Assembly (NCBI RefSeq): GCF_002234595.1
Contig: NZ_NMUL01000030.1
Coordinates: 62,001 to 126,000 of the forward strand
Reading direction: 5' to 3'
From: Amycolatopsis vastitatis
Lineage (GTDB): Bacteria; Actinomycetota; Actinomycetes; Mycobacteriales; Pseudonocardiaceae
Length of the DNA stretch: 64,000 bases
Under the pieces are notes generated by a model. It saw nothing but the letters and a program-made list of their open reading frames with translations, searched no databases and was not told the DNA's origin. The translations under genes and the position numbers were made by a program. Of the stretch, positions 1-8,568 are shown piece after piece; positions within the stretch are counted from its first letter, which is position 1; each line of letters opens with the position of its first letter.

Positions 1-250
1 CCAGCACGACGGCTTTCGAGCGGTCGACCGTACCCGGCGGGTCCAGAGTCGCGGAGGGAGTCGTACGGGGCCGCTGGCCGCGGTCGACCGCCGCGGCCGC
101 ACTCGCGCCGAATGCGCGTTGTTGCCGTTCCCCGTGACCCGACGTCCACGCGAGTACGGCTTGGCCGGCACCCGGTGAGGAGACTCCTGGTGGCAGTCAT
201 GCCCGGCAATGCTGCGGCGAGTTTCAATCATCCAAAAAGGACGGACCGGT
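1..250. other. Left-edge region with no supported gene
   Basis: No convincing coding region lies here. One minus-strand frame stays open to the left edge and gives an alanine-rich segment that could be the start of a secreted protein, but no start codon with a ribosome binding site was identified. The 10-bp palindrome CGGTCGACCG occurs twice, at 21-30 and 81-90, which may be chance at this GC content. Confidence 0.3.
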
Positions 251-907
251 TCAGACGCAGCTCGGCGCGTACACCATCGTGATCGTGTCCGACGTCGGGC
301 GGCCCGCGAACGCGTCCTCCTCGAGCACCCTCAGCGCGCCGTCGCGCAGCGCGTAGATCGTGCGAGTACCCGTGTACGTGATCTCGTCGGCCGGGAGGGC
401 GACGTCGTCCGCCGAGGACACGACCGTCACGAACAGCCGGTCACCCCCGGGAGCCATGCACATGTAGCCCAGGTGCGCGGCTGTCCCGCCCCCTTCGGCG
501 ACCGAGAACGGCCTGTGGTCGGCGCCGACGACCCGGCTCAGCTTCCGGCCGTCGAAGTGCAGCACCGAAAAGGTGGTCGTGTCGGCCCCGAAGGACGTGG
601 CGACGAGCAACTCGGCCCGGCCGTCGCCGTTGAGGTCGGCCACCCGCGGGGGCAGGATGCCGACCCGGCCGTCGGCCGGCAGGTGAATCGACGTGCGCCG
701 GCCGTTCACGATCGCCGAGACCACCTGGTCGCCGCGACCGGCCTGCCAGGAAACCACGTCCTCCGGCGTACCGTCGCCGTTCAGATCGGCGGTGGTGTGG
801 ATCGGCGTGCCGGCCGACGCGGCCAGTGCCGGCGCGGTACCGGCGAACCCCAGTGCGACGGCGAATGCGGTCAGCGTGGCCTTACGAACGATTCCTTTGC
901 GATTCAT
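251..907 (-). CDS. Secreted FG-GAP/VCBS-like repeat protein
   Basis: A 218-residue exported protein of unknown function. Residues 1-31 form a Sec signal peptide: basic start MNRKGIVRK, a hydrophobic core, and a probable cleavage site after APALAAS. The mature part carries two Asp-rich loops, DLNGDGTPED at residue 41 and DLNGDGRAEL at residue 91. These have the DxNGDG calcium-loop form of FG-GAP/VCBS propeller repeats. Only two clear repeats are present, far fewer than a full propeller. The ATG at 907 is preceded by GGAGGA at good spacing. No neighbour suggests a partner. Secretion is well supported; calcium binding is family inference and no enzymatic activity is claimed. Confidence 0.75.
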   Translation of the reverse strand: MNRKGIVRKATLTAFAVALGFAGTAPALAASAGTPIHTTADLNGDGTPEDVVSWQAGRGDQVVSAIVNGRRTSIHLPADGRVGILPPRVADLNGDGRAELLVATSFGADTTTFSVLHFDGRKLSRVVGADHRPFSVAEGGGTAAHLGYMCMAPGGDRLFVTVVSSADDVALPADEITYTGTRTIYALRDGALRVLEEDAFAGRPTSDTITMVYAPSCV

Positions 908-977
908 GAGAAATCCTCCACCCCGTGGGCGATCTCTTCGCCGAACGTTTCGGCATAGGGCAGCCCGGATGGCCGGT

Positions 978-1397
978 CTAGCCGGGGTGAAGGGCGCGGT
1001 TCAGCAGGGTGGTGAGCTGCCGTAGTTCGCTGTTGCTCAGTGCCGCCAGCGGGGTTTTTCCGAGGGTGGTCTGGAGCACCTCGTCGCGGACCCGGCGGCC
1101 CTTGGCGGTCAGGACCAGGACGCGGGAGCGACGGTCGGCCGGGTCCACGGTGCGCTCCACCAGGCCACGGTCGACGAGCTGGTTGGTCATGAAGGTCAGG
1201 TTCGAGGCGTTGCAGTAGAGGCGCTCGGCCATCACCTTCATCGAGGGTGGCGGCTCGGCGGGGTCGATCACCCACAGGGCCTGGAACGTCGCCGCGGTCA
1301 GGCGGTGCTCGGCCAGTGCCGGCCCGGTCAGGTCGACGGTCCGCATCCAGATGTCGTAGGTCGCGGCGACCGCCGCGTGGAGATCGGGCGCGGTCAT
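978..1397 (-). CDS. MarR-family transcriptional regulator
   Basis: A 139-residue winged-helix regulator of normal MarR length. The recognition region is near residues 55-75 (MAERLYCNASNLTFMTNQL), followed by the wing with the family hallmark DPADRRSRVLVLTAKG. The C-terminal helices form the dimer. It diverges from an SDR gene across a 78-bp gap. That gap holds two near-identical palindromes, TTCAAGACTTGAA and TTCGAGACTTGAA, 31 bp apart, which fit MarR dimers bound on one face of the helix. Repression of itself and of the SDR is therefore likely. The ligand is unknown. Confidence 0.9.
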   Translation of the reverse strand: MTAPDLHAAVAATYDIWMRTVDLTGPALAEHRLTAATFQALWVIDPAEPPPSMKVMAERLYCNASNLTFMTNQLVDRGLVERTVDPADRRSRVLVLTAKGRRVRDEVLQTTLGKTPLAALSNSELRQLTTLLNRALHPG

Positions 1398-1416
1398 GCC
1401 GCCATCCTACCGATGC

Positions 1417-1460
1417 TTCAAGACTTGAAAGATCATGCTAGCGTTGCTTCGAGACTTGAA
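1417..1460. promoter_or_regulatory. Double MarR operator between marR-like gene and SDR
   Basis: Two 13-bp dyads, TTCAAGACTTGAA at 1417-1429 and TTCGAGACTTGAA at 1448-1460, share the form TTCRAG-A-CTTGAA. Their starts are 31 bp apart, about three helical turns. On the minus strand the second dyad supplies TTCAAG (1460-1455), 17 nt from CATGAT (1437-1432), a possible marR promoter. The dyads are directly visible; binding by the adjacent MarR protein is inference. Confidence 0.7.
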
Positions 1461-1475
1461 CTATTGGGAGGTCCT

Positions 1476-2300
1476 GTGAAAGACGGCTACCACGGCATCA
1501 CCGCGCTCGTGACCGGTGCGTCCAAAGGGTTGGGGCGGGCGTACGCGGTGGAGCTGGCCCGCCGGGGAGCGCGGGTGATCCTGCTGGCCCGCTCGGAAAG
1601 CGACCTGCGCGAGCTGGCCGCGCACATCCGGGAACAGCACGGCGGGCCGGACGCCGAGGTGATCGTCGCCGACCTCGCCGCCGCGGACGGCCCGGAGCGG
1701 ATCCTGCGGGAACTGCGCGACCGCGGCCTGACCGTCGACCTGCTGCTCAACAACGCCGGCATGGGCAGCGCGGGCCCGTTCCTGGGCCGTCCGCTCCAGC
1801 CGCAGCTGGGTTCGGTCGCGCTCAACGTCGGCGGCCTGCTCGCGCTGACCCACGCGATCGGGGCCGAACTGGTCGCCCGCGGTTCCGGCGGCATCGTCAA
1901 CGTCTCCTCCACCGCGGCTTTCCAGCCGATGCCCTACCAGGCCAGCTATGCCGCGACCAAGGCGTTCGTGCTCTCCTTCACCGAAGCGCTGGCCGAGGAA
2001 CTGCGCGGCACCGGTGTCCACGTCATGGCCGCGCACCCCGGCCCGATCGCGACCGGCTTCTTCGACGGAACCTCCGCCACGATCCACTCGGTCGCCGACG
2101 CGCCGGCCACCGTCGCGGCCCGCACACTCGACGACTACGCCCGGCGGCGTGCGGTGTCCTACCCGGGCCGTCCCGTGATGCGGGCCTTGAACCGGGCCAT
2201 GACCTGGACCGCGCGCCTGCTGCCGCGCAGGACGGTCACCCGGGTGACCGGCGCGATGAATCGCCGGCAGGGCATGCACGAGGTCGTCGACCTCGCCTGA
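1476..2300 (+). CDS. Short-chain dehydrogenase/reductase
   Basis: A 274-residue NAD(P)-dependent SDR. It has the Rossmann motif TGASKGLG near residue 12, NNAG, the catalytic serine in NVSSTAAF and the YAATK (YxxxK) pair. The C-terminal extension resembles SDRs annotated as DltE-like or hydroxysteroid/ketoacyl reductases. The start is GTG 1476, six nt after TGGGAG; an upstream in-frame extension would run through the operators and the opposing marR gene. It is divergent from, and probably repressed by, the MarR protein. MarR-SDR pairs often respond to small aromatic or lipophilic compounds, but the substrate cannot be read from sequence. Confidence 0.87.
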   Translation: MKDGYHGITALVTGASKGLGRAYAVELARRGARVILLARSESDLRELAAHIREQHGGPDAEVIVADLAAADGPERILRELRDRGLTVDLLLNNAGMGSAGPFLGRPLQPQLGSVALNVGGLLALTHAIGAELVARGSGGIVNVSSTAAFQPMPYQASYAATKAFVLSFTEALAEELRGTGVHVMAAHPGPIATGFFDGTSATIHSVADAPATVAARTLDDYARRRAVSYPGRPVMRALNRAMTWTARLLPRRTVTRVTGAMNRRQGMHEVVDLA

Positions 2301-2514
2301 CGCGCCTGGATCGGCCAAGCCCGCGAGGCGTGGGTGGTCGCGAGCCCGACGTGGCCTCGGCCCAGGACGGCAAGCGTGTCCTGGGCGTACTGGCCGACGA
2401 GTACGGGCCGCCGGCCGGTCGGGTGGTCCGGATCCGCTGCGCGGCGGCGAGGTCCCGCTCGAGATGGCAGTCGGCTCTTCGGCGACGGCTCGGTGCGGTG
2501 TCAGCGGGCGCGCG

Positions 2515-4662
2515 TTACCGCCACCAGGGACGATGGCGCTGGGCGGCCACCACGCCGGCCGGATCGACGAGTTCGGCGAGACGGGCGGAGATGTGCTTGA
2601 TGTGCTCGTTGACCCACAGCGCGCAGGCGAGGTCGCGCACCGAGGCGCCGGGCTGCTGGAGGAGGTCCGGGAAGGCGGGCGGGGCGAGCATGGGGACGTC
2701 GCCGTGGTCGGTGCGGTCCAGGCGGGAGGCCAGGTGGTCGTACCAGGCGGCGAGCTGGCCCGCCTGGTCGCCGAGGAGCCGGCGGAACGGGTCCGGCTCG
2801 ACGTGGGGGTTCGGGAGCCCGGCCAGTGAGTGCGCGGTGAGCCGCGAGCGGACGGTCCCCATGACCAGCCGCCACAGGTCGGGCTTGGGGACGTGCTTGG
2901 TGCCTTGCTCGCTGAGGAACCCGCGGAGTGCGTCGTCGAGGCGTGCTCCGGCCGCGGTCGCCGCGACGGGGGAGGGCGGGTCGTGCCGGAGGCCGAGCGC
3001 CCAGTTCGCGGCCGCCGACAGGTACGCGCCGCCGGCGCGGAACGCGTCGGCGAGGTCGTCGGCGACCACGGCCCTGGCACCGCGGGGCCAGAACAGCGCG
3101 CCCACCACCAGGCACACCGCGCAGCCGATCGCGACGTCCTCGATCCGCACGACACCGATCTGCCAGCCGGCCGGTGCGAGCAGGTTGAACAGCACCGAGA
3201 CCGTCACGGTGAAGGCCGCCTGGCCGGCGGTGAAGGGCAGCGCGCCCGGCGCGTAGCCGGCCACCAGCACCGCGATCGGCAGGGCGATCCACAGCGCGGG
3301 CGCGCTGGTGCCGATGACCAGCAGCAGCAACGCACCGACGACGACGCCGAGTGCGGTGCCGATCAGCGCCCGCAGCGCGGTCGACCCGGTCGCCGCCGCG
3401 TTGCCGCGCAGCACGGACAACGTGCCCAGCACCACCCAGAACCCGTGCTCGACACCGCTCGCCCCGGCGACGACGACCGCCGCGGTCAGGGCCACCGCGC
3501 CGCGCAGGCTGTTGACGAACCACACCGACCGCAGGCTCGTGTGCGGCGAAGCGACCCGGGCCAGCGAGGCCATGGAGAGCCGGCCGGGAAAGCGCGTCCG
3601 CCGTCCGCCGGGCACCGCGGCGCGGGCTTCGGTCACCGCTTCGCGGACGGCGAACGCGCCGGTGCGGGCGTGGAAGGAAAGGTGCACCGCGTCGACGTAG
3701 CCGGGATCGCCGGATCCCAGCGCGCGCAGCCGTTCCACGCTCGCCTGGATCCTGCGGTCCAGTTCGCCGGCGTCGAAGGAGCCGGGCCGACCGGCCATCA
3801 GCCGGGAAACCTCGCGCAGGCCGGCGCTGGTCTCGGTGAGGAGCTCCCGTTCGACCTCGGGTGCTCCGCTCAGGTCGGGGTATTCGCTCATGGTGTCGGC
3901 GATGACCGAAGCGCACCACTCGAGCAGGCCGACCAGGTTGTCGAGGGCCTGGTCTTCGGCGGCCAGCCCGGTGGGGCGGTAGGGCGTCGCGGTGAATTCG
4001 TCGATCAGGTGGTGCTTGGCTTCGACCGCCGCCTCGTGCGCCGTGGCCACGTCCGCGCTGCCGCGCAGGGCCGCGTCCAGGTGGTCGGCCAGCGCGGCGG
4101 CCGCTCGCGACGCCGCGTCCCGCAGGGCCGTGGCGGGCGACCGGGGCGACAGCAGCAGGACGGCCGCGGTGCCGACCACCGAGGCCAGCCACCAGCCGCC
4201 GAGGCGGGCCGGCACCATGCTCATCGTGCCGGGGGAGGCGGCCGGGAGGACGTAGGCGAGCAGCGCGGCGACGCCGCCGGCCGCCGCGTTCGGTCCCGCG
4301 ACTCCGCCGAAGAGCACCAGGAAGGTGACGACGAGCGTCACGACCGCCGCCAGGGGCAGCGACGCGCTGGCGGCGGTGCCGATGATCAGCAGGACGCTGC
4401 CCGTGACAGCGAGTCCGAAGTGGGCGCGCAGCTTGTCCCGCCGACCTCCGCCGAACGACGCCATGACCAGTGTGGCGAACCCGCCGAAGGCGGCGAACGT
4501 CGCCACCTGCAGGTCGCCGATCACCGTGATGCTGAACGCGAAGAGGACGGGAACCACCAGAGTGGCGCGGACGGCGCGCAGGGCGGCGGTCGACGACCAT
4601 CGCGGGATCCAGTCCCGGGGCGCTGCCCGGCGGGTCTTCAGAGCGGGGGAGTCGATCGCCAC
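2515..4662 (-). CDS. FUSC-family membrane transporter-like protein
   Basis: A 715-residue integral membrane protein with the two-lobed FUSC layout (fusaric acid/aromatic acid efflux type). Hydrophobic helices lie at about residues 30-175 and again at 365-520. They are separated by a soluble helical region and followed by a C-terminal cytoplasmic part. Motifs such as FAAFGGFATLVMASFGG and the paired GVVGALLLLVIGTSAPALW blocks are typical. Family members export aromatic carboxylic acids or act in envelope stress, often with a periplasmic partner absent in Gram-positives. It stands alone between convergent or unrelated genes. The ATG at 4662 gives a short polar N-terminus. The substrate is unknown. 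Confidence 0.82.
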   Translation of the reverse strand: MAIDSPALKTRRAAPRDWIPRWSSTAALRAVRATLVVPVLFAFSITVIGDLQVATFAAFGGFATLVMASFGGGRRDKLRAHFGLAVTGSVLLIIGTAASASLPLAAVVTLVVTFLVLFGGVAGPNAAAGGVAALLAYVLPAASPGTMSMVPARLGGWWLASVVGTAAVLLLSPRSPATALRDAASRAAAALADHLDAALRGSADVATAHEAAVEAKHHLIDEFTATPYRPTGLAAEDQALDNLVGLLEWCASVIADTMSEYPDLSGAPEVERELLTETSAGLREVSRLMAGRPGSFDAGELDRRIQASVERLRALGSGDPGYVDAVHLSFHARTGAFAVREAVTEARAAVPGGRRTRFPGRLSMASLARVASPHTSLRSVWFVNSLRGAVALTAAVVVAGASGVEHGFWVVLGTLSVLRGNAAATGSTALRALIGTALGVVVGALLLLVIGTSAPALWIALPIAVLVAGYAPGALPFTAGQAAFTVTVSVLFNLLAPAGWQIGVVRIEDVAIGCAVCLVVGALFWPRGARAVVADDLADAFRAGGAYLSAAANWALGLRHDPPSPVAATAAGARLDDALRGFLSEQGTKHVPKPDLWRLVMGTVRSRLTAHSLAGLPNPHVEPDPFRRLLGDQAGQLAAWYDHLASRLDRTDHGDVPMLAPPAFPDLLQQPGASVRDLACALWVNEHIKHISARLAELVDPAGVVAAQRHRPWWR

Positions 4663-4720
4663 CCGCCGAGCATAGACGGCGACGACGTCGCGAACGCCCT
4701 GTTGGCGAGACCGCGGCTGA

Positions 4721-6304
4721 TCAGACGGTGAAGCGGTCGGGATCGGCCGCGGCCCAGTCTTCCGCCCAGTCCCGCGGGGGTTCGGCCAGCAGCTGCTCAG
4801 GTGCGAGCCAGTCGTAGAGCTCCGCGTAGGACAACACCTGGTGGGGATCGACGCGGCGACGGAGCATGTGCGGCCGCAGCTCGGCGGGGAACCGGACGCC
4901 CATCGACGCCATGATCTGCTGCGCGCCGGTCACCGTGGCGCGCTGGAACCGTTCCACCCGCAGGGATTTGTCTTCGACGTCCAGTGCGCGGGCGCGGCGG
5001 GCGTCCTGAGTGGTGACGCCGGTCGGGCAGCGGTTGGTGTGGCAGCGCTGGGCCTGGATGCAGCCGACCGCGAACATCATCGCCCGCGCCGCGTTGGTGT
5101 AGTCGGCGCCCTGCAGGAGGCGCTTGACGATGTCGGAGCCGGTGGCGACCTTGCCGCTGGCGCCGAGCTTGATCCGGTCGCGCAGGCCGGTGCCGACCAG
5201 TGCGTTGTGGACGGTGATGAGGCCTTCGGTCAGCGGGGTCCCGATGTGGTCGGCGAACTCCAGCGGCGCGGCGCCGGTCCCGCCTTCGGCGCCGTCGACG
5301 ATGATGAAGTCCGGCGTGACGCCCTCGGCGAGCATGGCCTTGCAGACGGCGAGGAACTGGCGTCGCGACCCGAGGCAGAGCTTGAACCCGGTCGGCTTGC
5401 CGCCCGCCAGCTCGCGCATCCCGGCGATGAACCGGACCAGCTCCCGCGGTGTGGAGAACACCCGGTGGTAGGGCGGGGAGATGACGCTCTTGCCTTGGGG
5501 GACATCGCGGACGCGGGCGATCTCCGCGTTCACCTTGCCGCCGGGCAGCACGCCGCCGATGCCGGGTTTCGCGCCCTGGGACAGCTTCAGCGACACGCAC
5601 TTCACGGCGTCGTGCGCGGCTTTGCCGGCGAATTCCGCTCGGTCGAAATCGCCGTCGGAGGTCCGGCAGCCGAAGTAGCCGGTGCCGATTTCCCAGACGA
5701 GGTCGCCGCCGTGCCGCAGGTGGTACTCCGACAGCCCGCCTTCGCCGGTGTCGTGGGCGAACCCGCCGAGCGCGGCGCCCTTGTTGAGGGCCAGGATCGC
5801 GTTCGCGGACAGGGAGCCGAAACTCATCGCCGACACGTTCAGCAGCGCCATGTCGTAGGGCTTCGTGCAGTCGGGTCCGCCGATCCGGACCTTCGGCGGA
5901 TCGTCGGGCGGCGCCACCGGGGCCATCGAGTGCACCAGCGACTCGTACCCGTCGGCGTAGACGTCCCGTTCGGTCCCGAACGGCTCTTCGGCGTCGGTGC
6001 CCTTGGCGCGTTCGTAGACGATGCTGCGGATGTCCCGGTCGTACGGGCGGCCGTCGAAGTTGCGTTCGACGAAGTACTGCTGCAGCTCGGGCCGCACGGC
6101 TTCGAGCAGGAACCGCAGGTGCCCGAGGATCGGGTAGTTCCGCAGGACCGAGTGCCGGCGCTGCGCGAGATCCCAGCACCCCACGACGGCGAGCAGGAGC
6201 AGCGGTACGGCGAGCAGCCACCACCACGGCCCGGCGACCATGGCCAGCGCGGCGACGCCGAGCGAGAGCAGCGACAACACGGCCACCACACCGAATCTGA
6301 GCAC
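4721..6304 (-). CDS. FMN-binding glutamate synthase-family protein
   Basis: About 527 residues from the GTG at 6304, which places a hydrophobic segment (residues 5-45, two helices) at the N-terminus. The rest is the GltB-type FMN barrel: SAMSFGSLSANAILALNKG, LKLSQGAKPGIGGVLPGGK, GAEGGTGAAPLEF. A cysteine cluster CIQAQRCHTNRCPTG matches the 3Fe-4S ligands of glutamate synthase. The amidotransferase and GXGXG domains of full GltB are absent, so this is the stand-alone family whose physiological reaction is usually unassigned. A longer frame upstream has other GTG codons without a good ribosome site. It is divergent from an F420 LLM gene. Confidence 0.85.
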   Translation of the reverse strand: MLRFGVVAVLSLLSLGVAALAMVAGPWWWLLAVPLLLLAVVGCWDLAQRRHSVLRNYPILGHLRFLLEAVRPELQQYFVERNFDGRPYDRDIRSIVYERAKGTDAEEPFGTERDVYADGYESLVHSMAPVAPPDDPPKVRIGGPDCTKPYDMALLNVSAMSFGSLSANAILALNKGAALGGFAHDTGEGGLSEYHLRHGGDLVWEIGTGYFGCRTSDGDFDRAEFAGKAAHDAVKCVSLKLSQGAKPGIGGVLPGGKVNAEIARVRDVPQGKSVISPPYHRVFSTPRELVRFIAGMRELAGGKPTGFKLCLGSRRQFLAVCKAMLAEGVTPDFIIVDGAEGGTGAAPLEFADHIGTPLTEGLITVHNALVGTGLRDRIKLGASGKVATGSDIVKRLLQGADYTNAARAMMFAVGCIQAQRCHTNRCPTGVTTQDARRARALDVEDKSLRVERFQRATVTGAQQIMASMGVRFPAELRPHMLRRRVDPHQVLSYAELYDWLAPEQLLAEPPRDWAEDWAAADPDRFTV

Positions 6305-6443
6305 GGAACCGAAGCTAACGGCGGCACCGGCAGGGCGCAGGGTGAGCACGGCGATCACGCCACTGATGGGGCATTCGTCCCGTGCGCTGGCTGTTTCACC
6401 GCCGCGGTGTGTGCGGGCCGGGCGGCCGGGGTATCCGGCCGGC

Positions 6444-7409
6444 ATGACGTCGATCGGCTACTTCCTTTCGTGCGAGCAGTACGGTCCCCGCGAGCTCGTC
6501 GCCCAGGCCCGCGCGGCCGAGCGCGCCGGGTTCCGGCGACTGTGGATCTCGGACCACTTCCACCCCTGGAACGACGCCCAGGGCCAGAGCCCGTTCGTCT
6601 GGTCGGTGATCGGTGCCCTGTCGGAGGCCGTTTCGCTGCCGATCACGACGGCGGTCACCTGCCCGACCGTGCGGATCCACCCGGCGGTGCTCGCCCAGGC
6701 CGCCACCACCGCCGCGGTCCAGCTGGACGGCCGGTTCGTGCTGGGCGTGGGCTCGGGGGAGGCGCTGAACGAGCACATCCTCGGCGACCCCTGGCCCTCG
6801 GCCGGGCAGCGGCTGGAGATGCTCGAGGAAGCCGTGGACGTCATCCGCAAGCTCCACGCGGCGGGGGCGCGCGGCGAAGCGGTGAGTCACCACGGGACGC
6901 ACTACGAGGTGCAGGACGCGCGGATCTACACCGTGCCGGCCGAGCCGGTGCCGATCTACGTGTCCGGGTTCGGGCCGCAGGCCACGAAGCTCGCCGGCCG
7001 GATCGGCGACGGGTACTGCACGGTCGTGCCGGACGCCGACCTGGTCCGGGCCTTCCGCGAAGCCGGTGGCGGCGACAAGCCGGTGCAGGCCGGCATGAAG
7101 GTCTGCTGGGACGCCGACGCCGGAGCGGCGCTGGACCGGGCGCACCGGCTGTGGCCCAACGACGTCCTGCCCGGGCAGCTCGCCCAGATCCTGCCGCGGC
7201 CGGAGGACTTCGAAGCCGCGACGTCGTTCGTGCCGCGCGACGACGTCGGGGAGGCGATCGTGTGCGGCGACGACCCGAAGGCCCACGCGGAACGCGTCCG
7301 CCAGTACGTCGACGCCGGGGTGGACGAGATCTACGTGCAGCAGGTCGGCGCCGACCACGAGGGTTTCTTCCGCGGCTGGCAGGAGCACGTCCTGCCCGAG
7401 TTCCACTGA
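6444..7409 (+). CDS. F420-dependent LLM-class oxidoreductase (TIGR03557-like)
   Basis: A 321-residue luciferase-like TIM barrel. The opening MTSIGYFLSCEQYGPRELV, the WISDHFHPWNDAQGQSPFVW block, TAVTCPTVRIHPA and GVGSGEALNEHI match actinobacterial F420-dependent glucose-6-phosphate dehydrogenase-like enzymes (TIGR03557). The conserved SDHFHPW histidine and the GSGE loop are present. F420 rather than FMN use is family inference, since both occur in the LLM superfamily. The ATG at 6444 gives the normal family N-terminus. The gene is monocistronic and divergent from the GltB-like gene across 139 bp. The substrate is not assignable. Confidence 0.85.
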   Translation: MTSIGYFLSCEQYGPRELVAQARAAERAGFRRLWISDHFHPWNDAQGQSPFVWSVIGALSEAVSLPITTAVTCPTVRIHPAVLAQAATTAAVQLDGRFVLGVGSGEALNEHILGDPWPSAGQRLEMLEEAVDVIRKLHAAGARGEAVSHHGTHYEVQDARIYTVPAEPVPIYVSGFGPQATKLAGRIGDGYCTVVPDADLVRAFREAGGGDKPVQAGMKVCWDADAGAALDRAHRLWPNDVLPGQLAQILPRPEDFEAATSFVPRDDVGEAIVCGDDPKAHAERVRQYVDAGVDEIYVQQVGADHEGFFRGWQEHVLPEFH

Positions 7410-7417
7410 CGGCCGCG

Positions 7418-7996
7418 TCAAGCCTTGAGGTCGAAGCCCGTTACGTACCAAGCTCCTCCGCGTTTCTCCACCTTGAGGCTGAGGCTGAACGAGCCGGTGT
7501 CGCCGGTGGCGCCGACGAGTTCGAGACTGCGCAAGGTGCGGCCGTCGAGCGTGACCGCCGTGTCAGGCACGGTGACCCGGTCGCCTTTCGCCGTCACGTC
7601 GGCCACCTCGACCGTTCCCTTTGGGGGCAATTCGACGCCCGGCTTCGCCCATGCGTCGTGCAACGACTTGGCGCCCGCCAAGGCCGCCGGCTTCTTGCAC
7701 AGGGACTCGGGGTCTTGACCCGCGGGCAGCGCGGGAGCACTGGACAGGCACGCCTCCGTGTACTGCTCGGTCAAGATCTGGGTGACCCACCGCTCGACGG
7801 CCGCAGCAGGCGTCTTGGCGGGCGGCACCGGGGACGACGTGGTCGGGTCACTCGCCGCCGAAGCGACCGGGCCGGTCGTGGCCGGGGCCGCCGATCCGGC
7901 CACGCGGACCGAACCGCACGCCGCCACCAGCACGATCGTCGGCAGCACCAAGGACATAAGCCACCGCACCGCCGGGATGCTCGTCCTGCCAGTCAC
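7418..7996 (-). CDS. Putative lipoprotein
   Basis: A 192-residue exported lipoprotein of unknown function. A GTG start at 7996 is supported by GAGGAGGAA just upstream; a longer frame is possible but has no such site. The signal ends in the lipobox VAAC, with the lipidated Cys followed by a Ser/Thr/Pro-rich linker. The folded part (about residues 60-190) contains a helix with two further cysteines (EACLSSAP, LCKKPAAL) that could form a disulfide. It ends in a beta-rich segment, VEKRGGAWYVTGFDL, reminiscent of NTF2-like/DUF4878 lipoproteins. Membrane anchoring is well supported; the role is unknown. Confidence 0.8.
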   Translation of the reverse strand: MTGRTSIPAVRWLMSLVLPTIVLVAACGSVRVAGSAAPATTGPVASAASDPTTSSPVPPAKTPAAAVERWVTQILTEQYTEACLSSAPALPAGQDPESLCKKPAALAGAKSLHDAWAKPGVELPPKGTVEVADVTAKGDRVTVPDTAVTLDGRTLRSLELVGATGDTGSFSLSLKVEKRGGAWYVTGFDLKA

Positions 7997-8149
7997 GAAA
8001 ATTCCTCCTCGCCCGGCCGGTTCCACCTCCGAGCTTCGTCGGGCCGGATCTTCGGACCGGCGACCGGGACCGTCAACACGAGCCGGGGAAGTCTGCCTCT
8101 TCGGACATGCCGTCGGTTCCTCTGAGTCCTTCCTCGCCGCGGGCGAGGG

Positions 8150-8440
8150 TCAGCTCGGGCCGGTGCTGAAGTCGAGGGCCGGGGTGATCATCGCGAAAGC
8201 CTGGTCGACCAGCTCGTCCATGGTCTGGGTGCCGTCGCTGTCCCCCCAGCGGCGCAGCCCGGTCTGGAACGCGGCGAGGGCGATTCCGGCGGCAAGACCC
8301 GGGCGCAGGGCGGTGTCGGGATCCAGCCCGGTGCGCCTGGAGAGGAGGCCGGCCATCTCGGCCTGCCACGGGGCGCCTGGATCCGCAAGGCACCACTCGT
8401 CTGGAACGCACGCGGCGGCGAATAGCCGCGGTCGCGGTCG
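8150..8440 (-). pseudogene. C-terminal remnant of a TetR-family regulator
   Basis: A minus-strand frame reads RLFAAACVPDEW, then ADPGAPWQAEMAGLL, then GLDPDTALRPGLAAGIAL, ending DELVDQAFAMITPAL. This is the ligand-binding C-terminus of MftR-like TetR regulators. No helix-turn-helix is encoded upstream, since the frame runs into the promoter of the divergent CocE gene. The protein is thus reduced to about 95 codons without a DNA-binding domain. It was probably the former local regulator of that operon, now truncated. Confidence 0.65.
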
Positions 8441-8495
8441 GACCGCCTCGAGTGAGCGGCCTTGAAGGGGCCTGTCGCTTTCCGAGGTGGGTACA

Positions 8496-8530
8496 TTGAC
8501 AGGGTACAGACGTGCTGTCTAACGTACCCT
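8496..8530 (+). promoter_or_regulatory. Promoter with inverted repeat upstream of CocE operon
   Basis: A perfect -35 hexamer TTGACA at 8496-8501 is 18 nt from TAACGT at 8520-8525. The spacer and flanks hold an imperfect dyad, GGGTACAGAC then GTCT-aac-GTACCC, and a second GGGTAC lies at 8490-8495. The layout suits repression by a TetR dimer. The truncated TetR remnant nearby may once have bound here. Confidence 0.6.
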
Positions 8531-8568
8531 CATTCGAACCCGCCGTTCAGCTCGTCGAGGAGCGCCGA

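Noticed and set aside
21-90. Two CGGTCGACCG palindromes
   Set aside because: SalI-centred GC-rich 10-mers are expected by chance in this composition; no nearby gene start could be fixed.
2301-2514. Plus-strand frame after the SDR (ASAQDGKRVLGVLADEYG...)
   Set aside because: A short stretch looks protein-like, but there is no start site or recognisable family and it runs into the antisense of the FUSC gene.
4841-8125. A 1094-codon plus-strand frame
   Set aside because: It is antisense to the glutamate-synthase-like gene and then runs out of frame through the F420 enzyme; low-complexity sequence with no domain.
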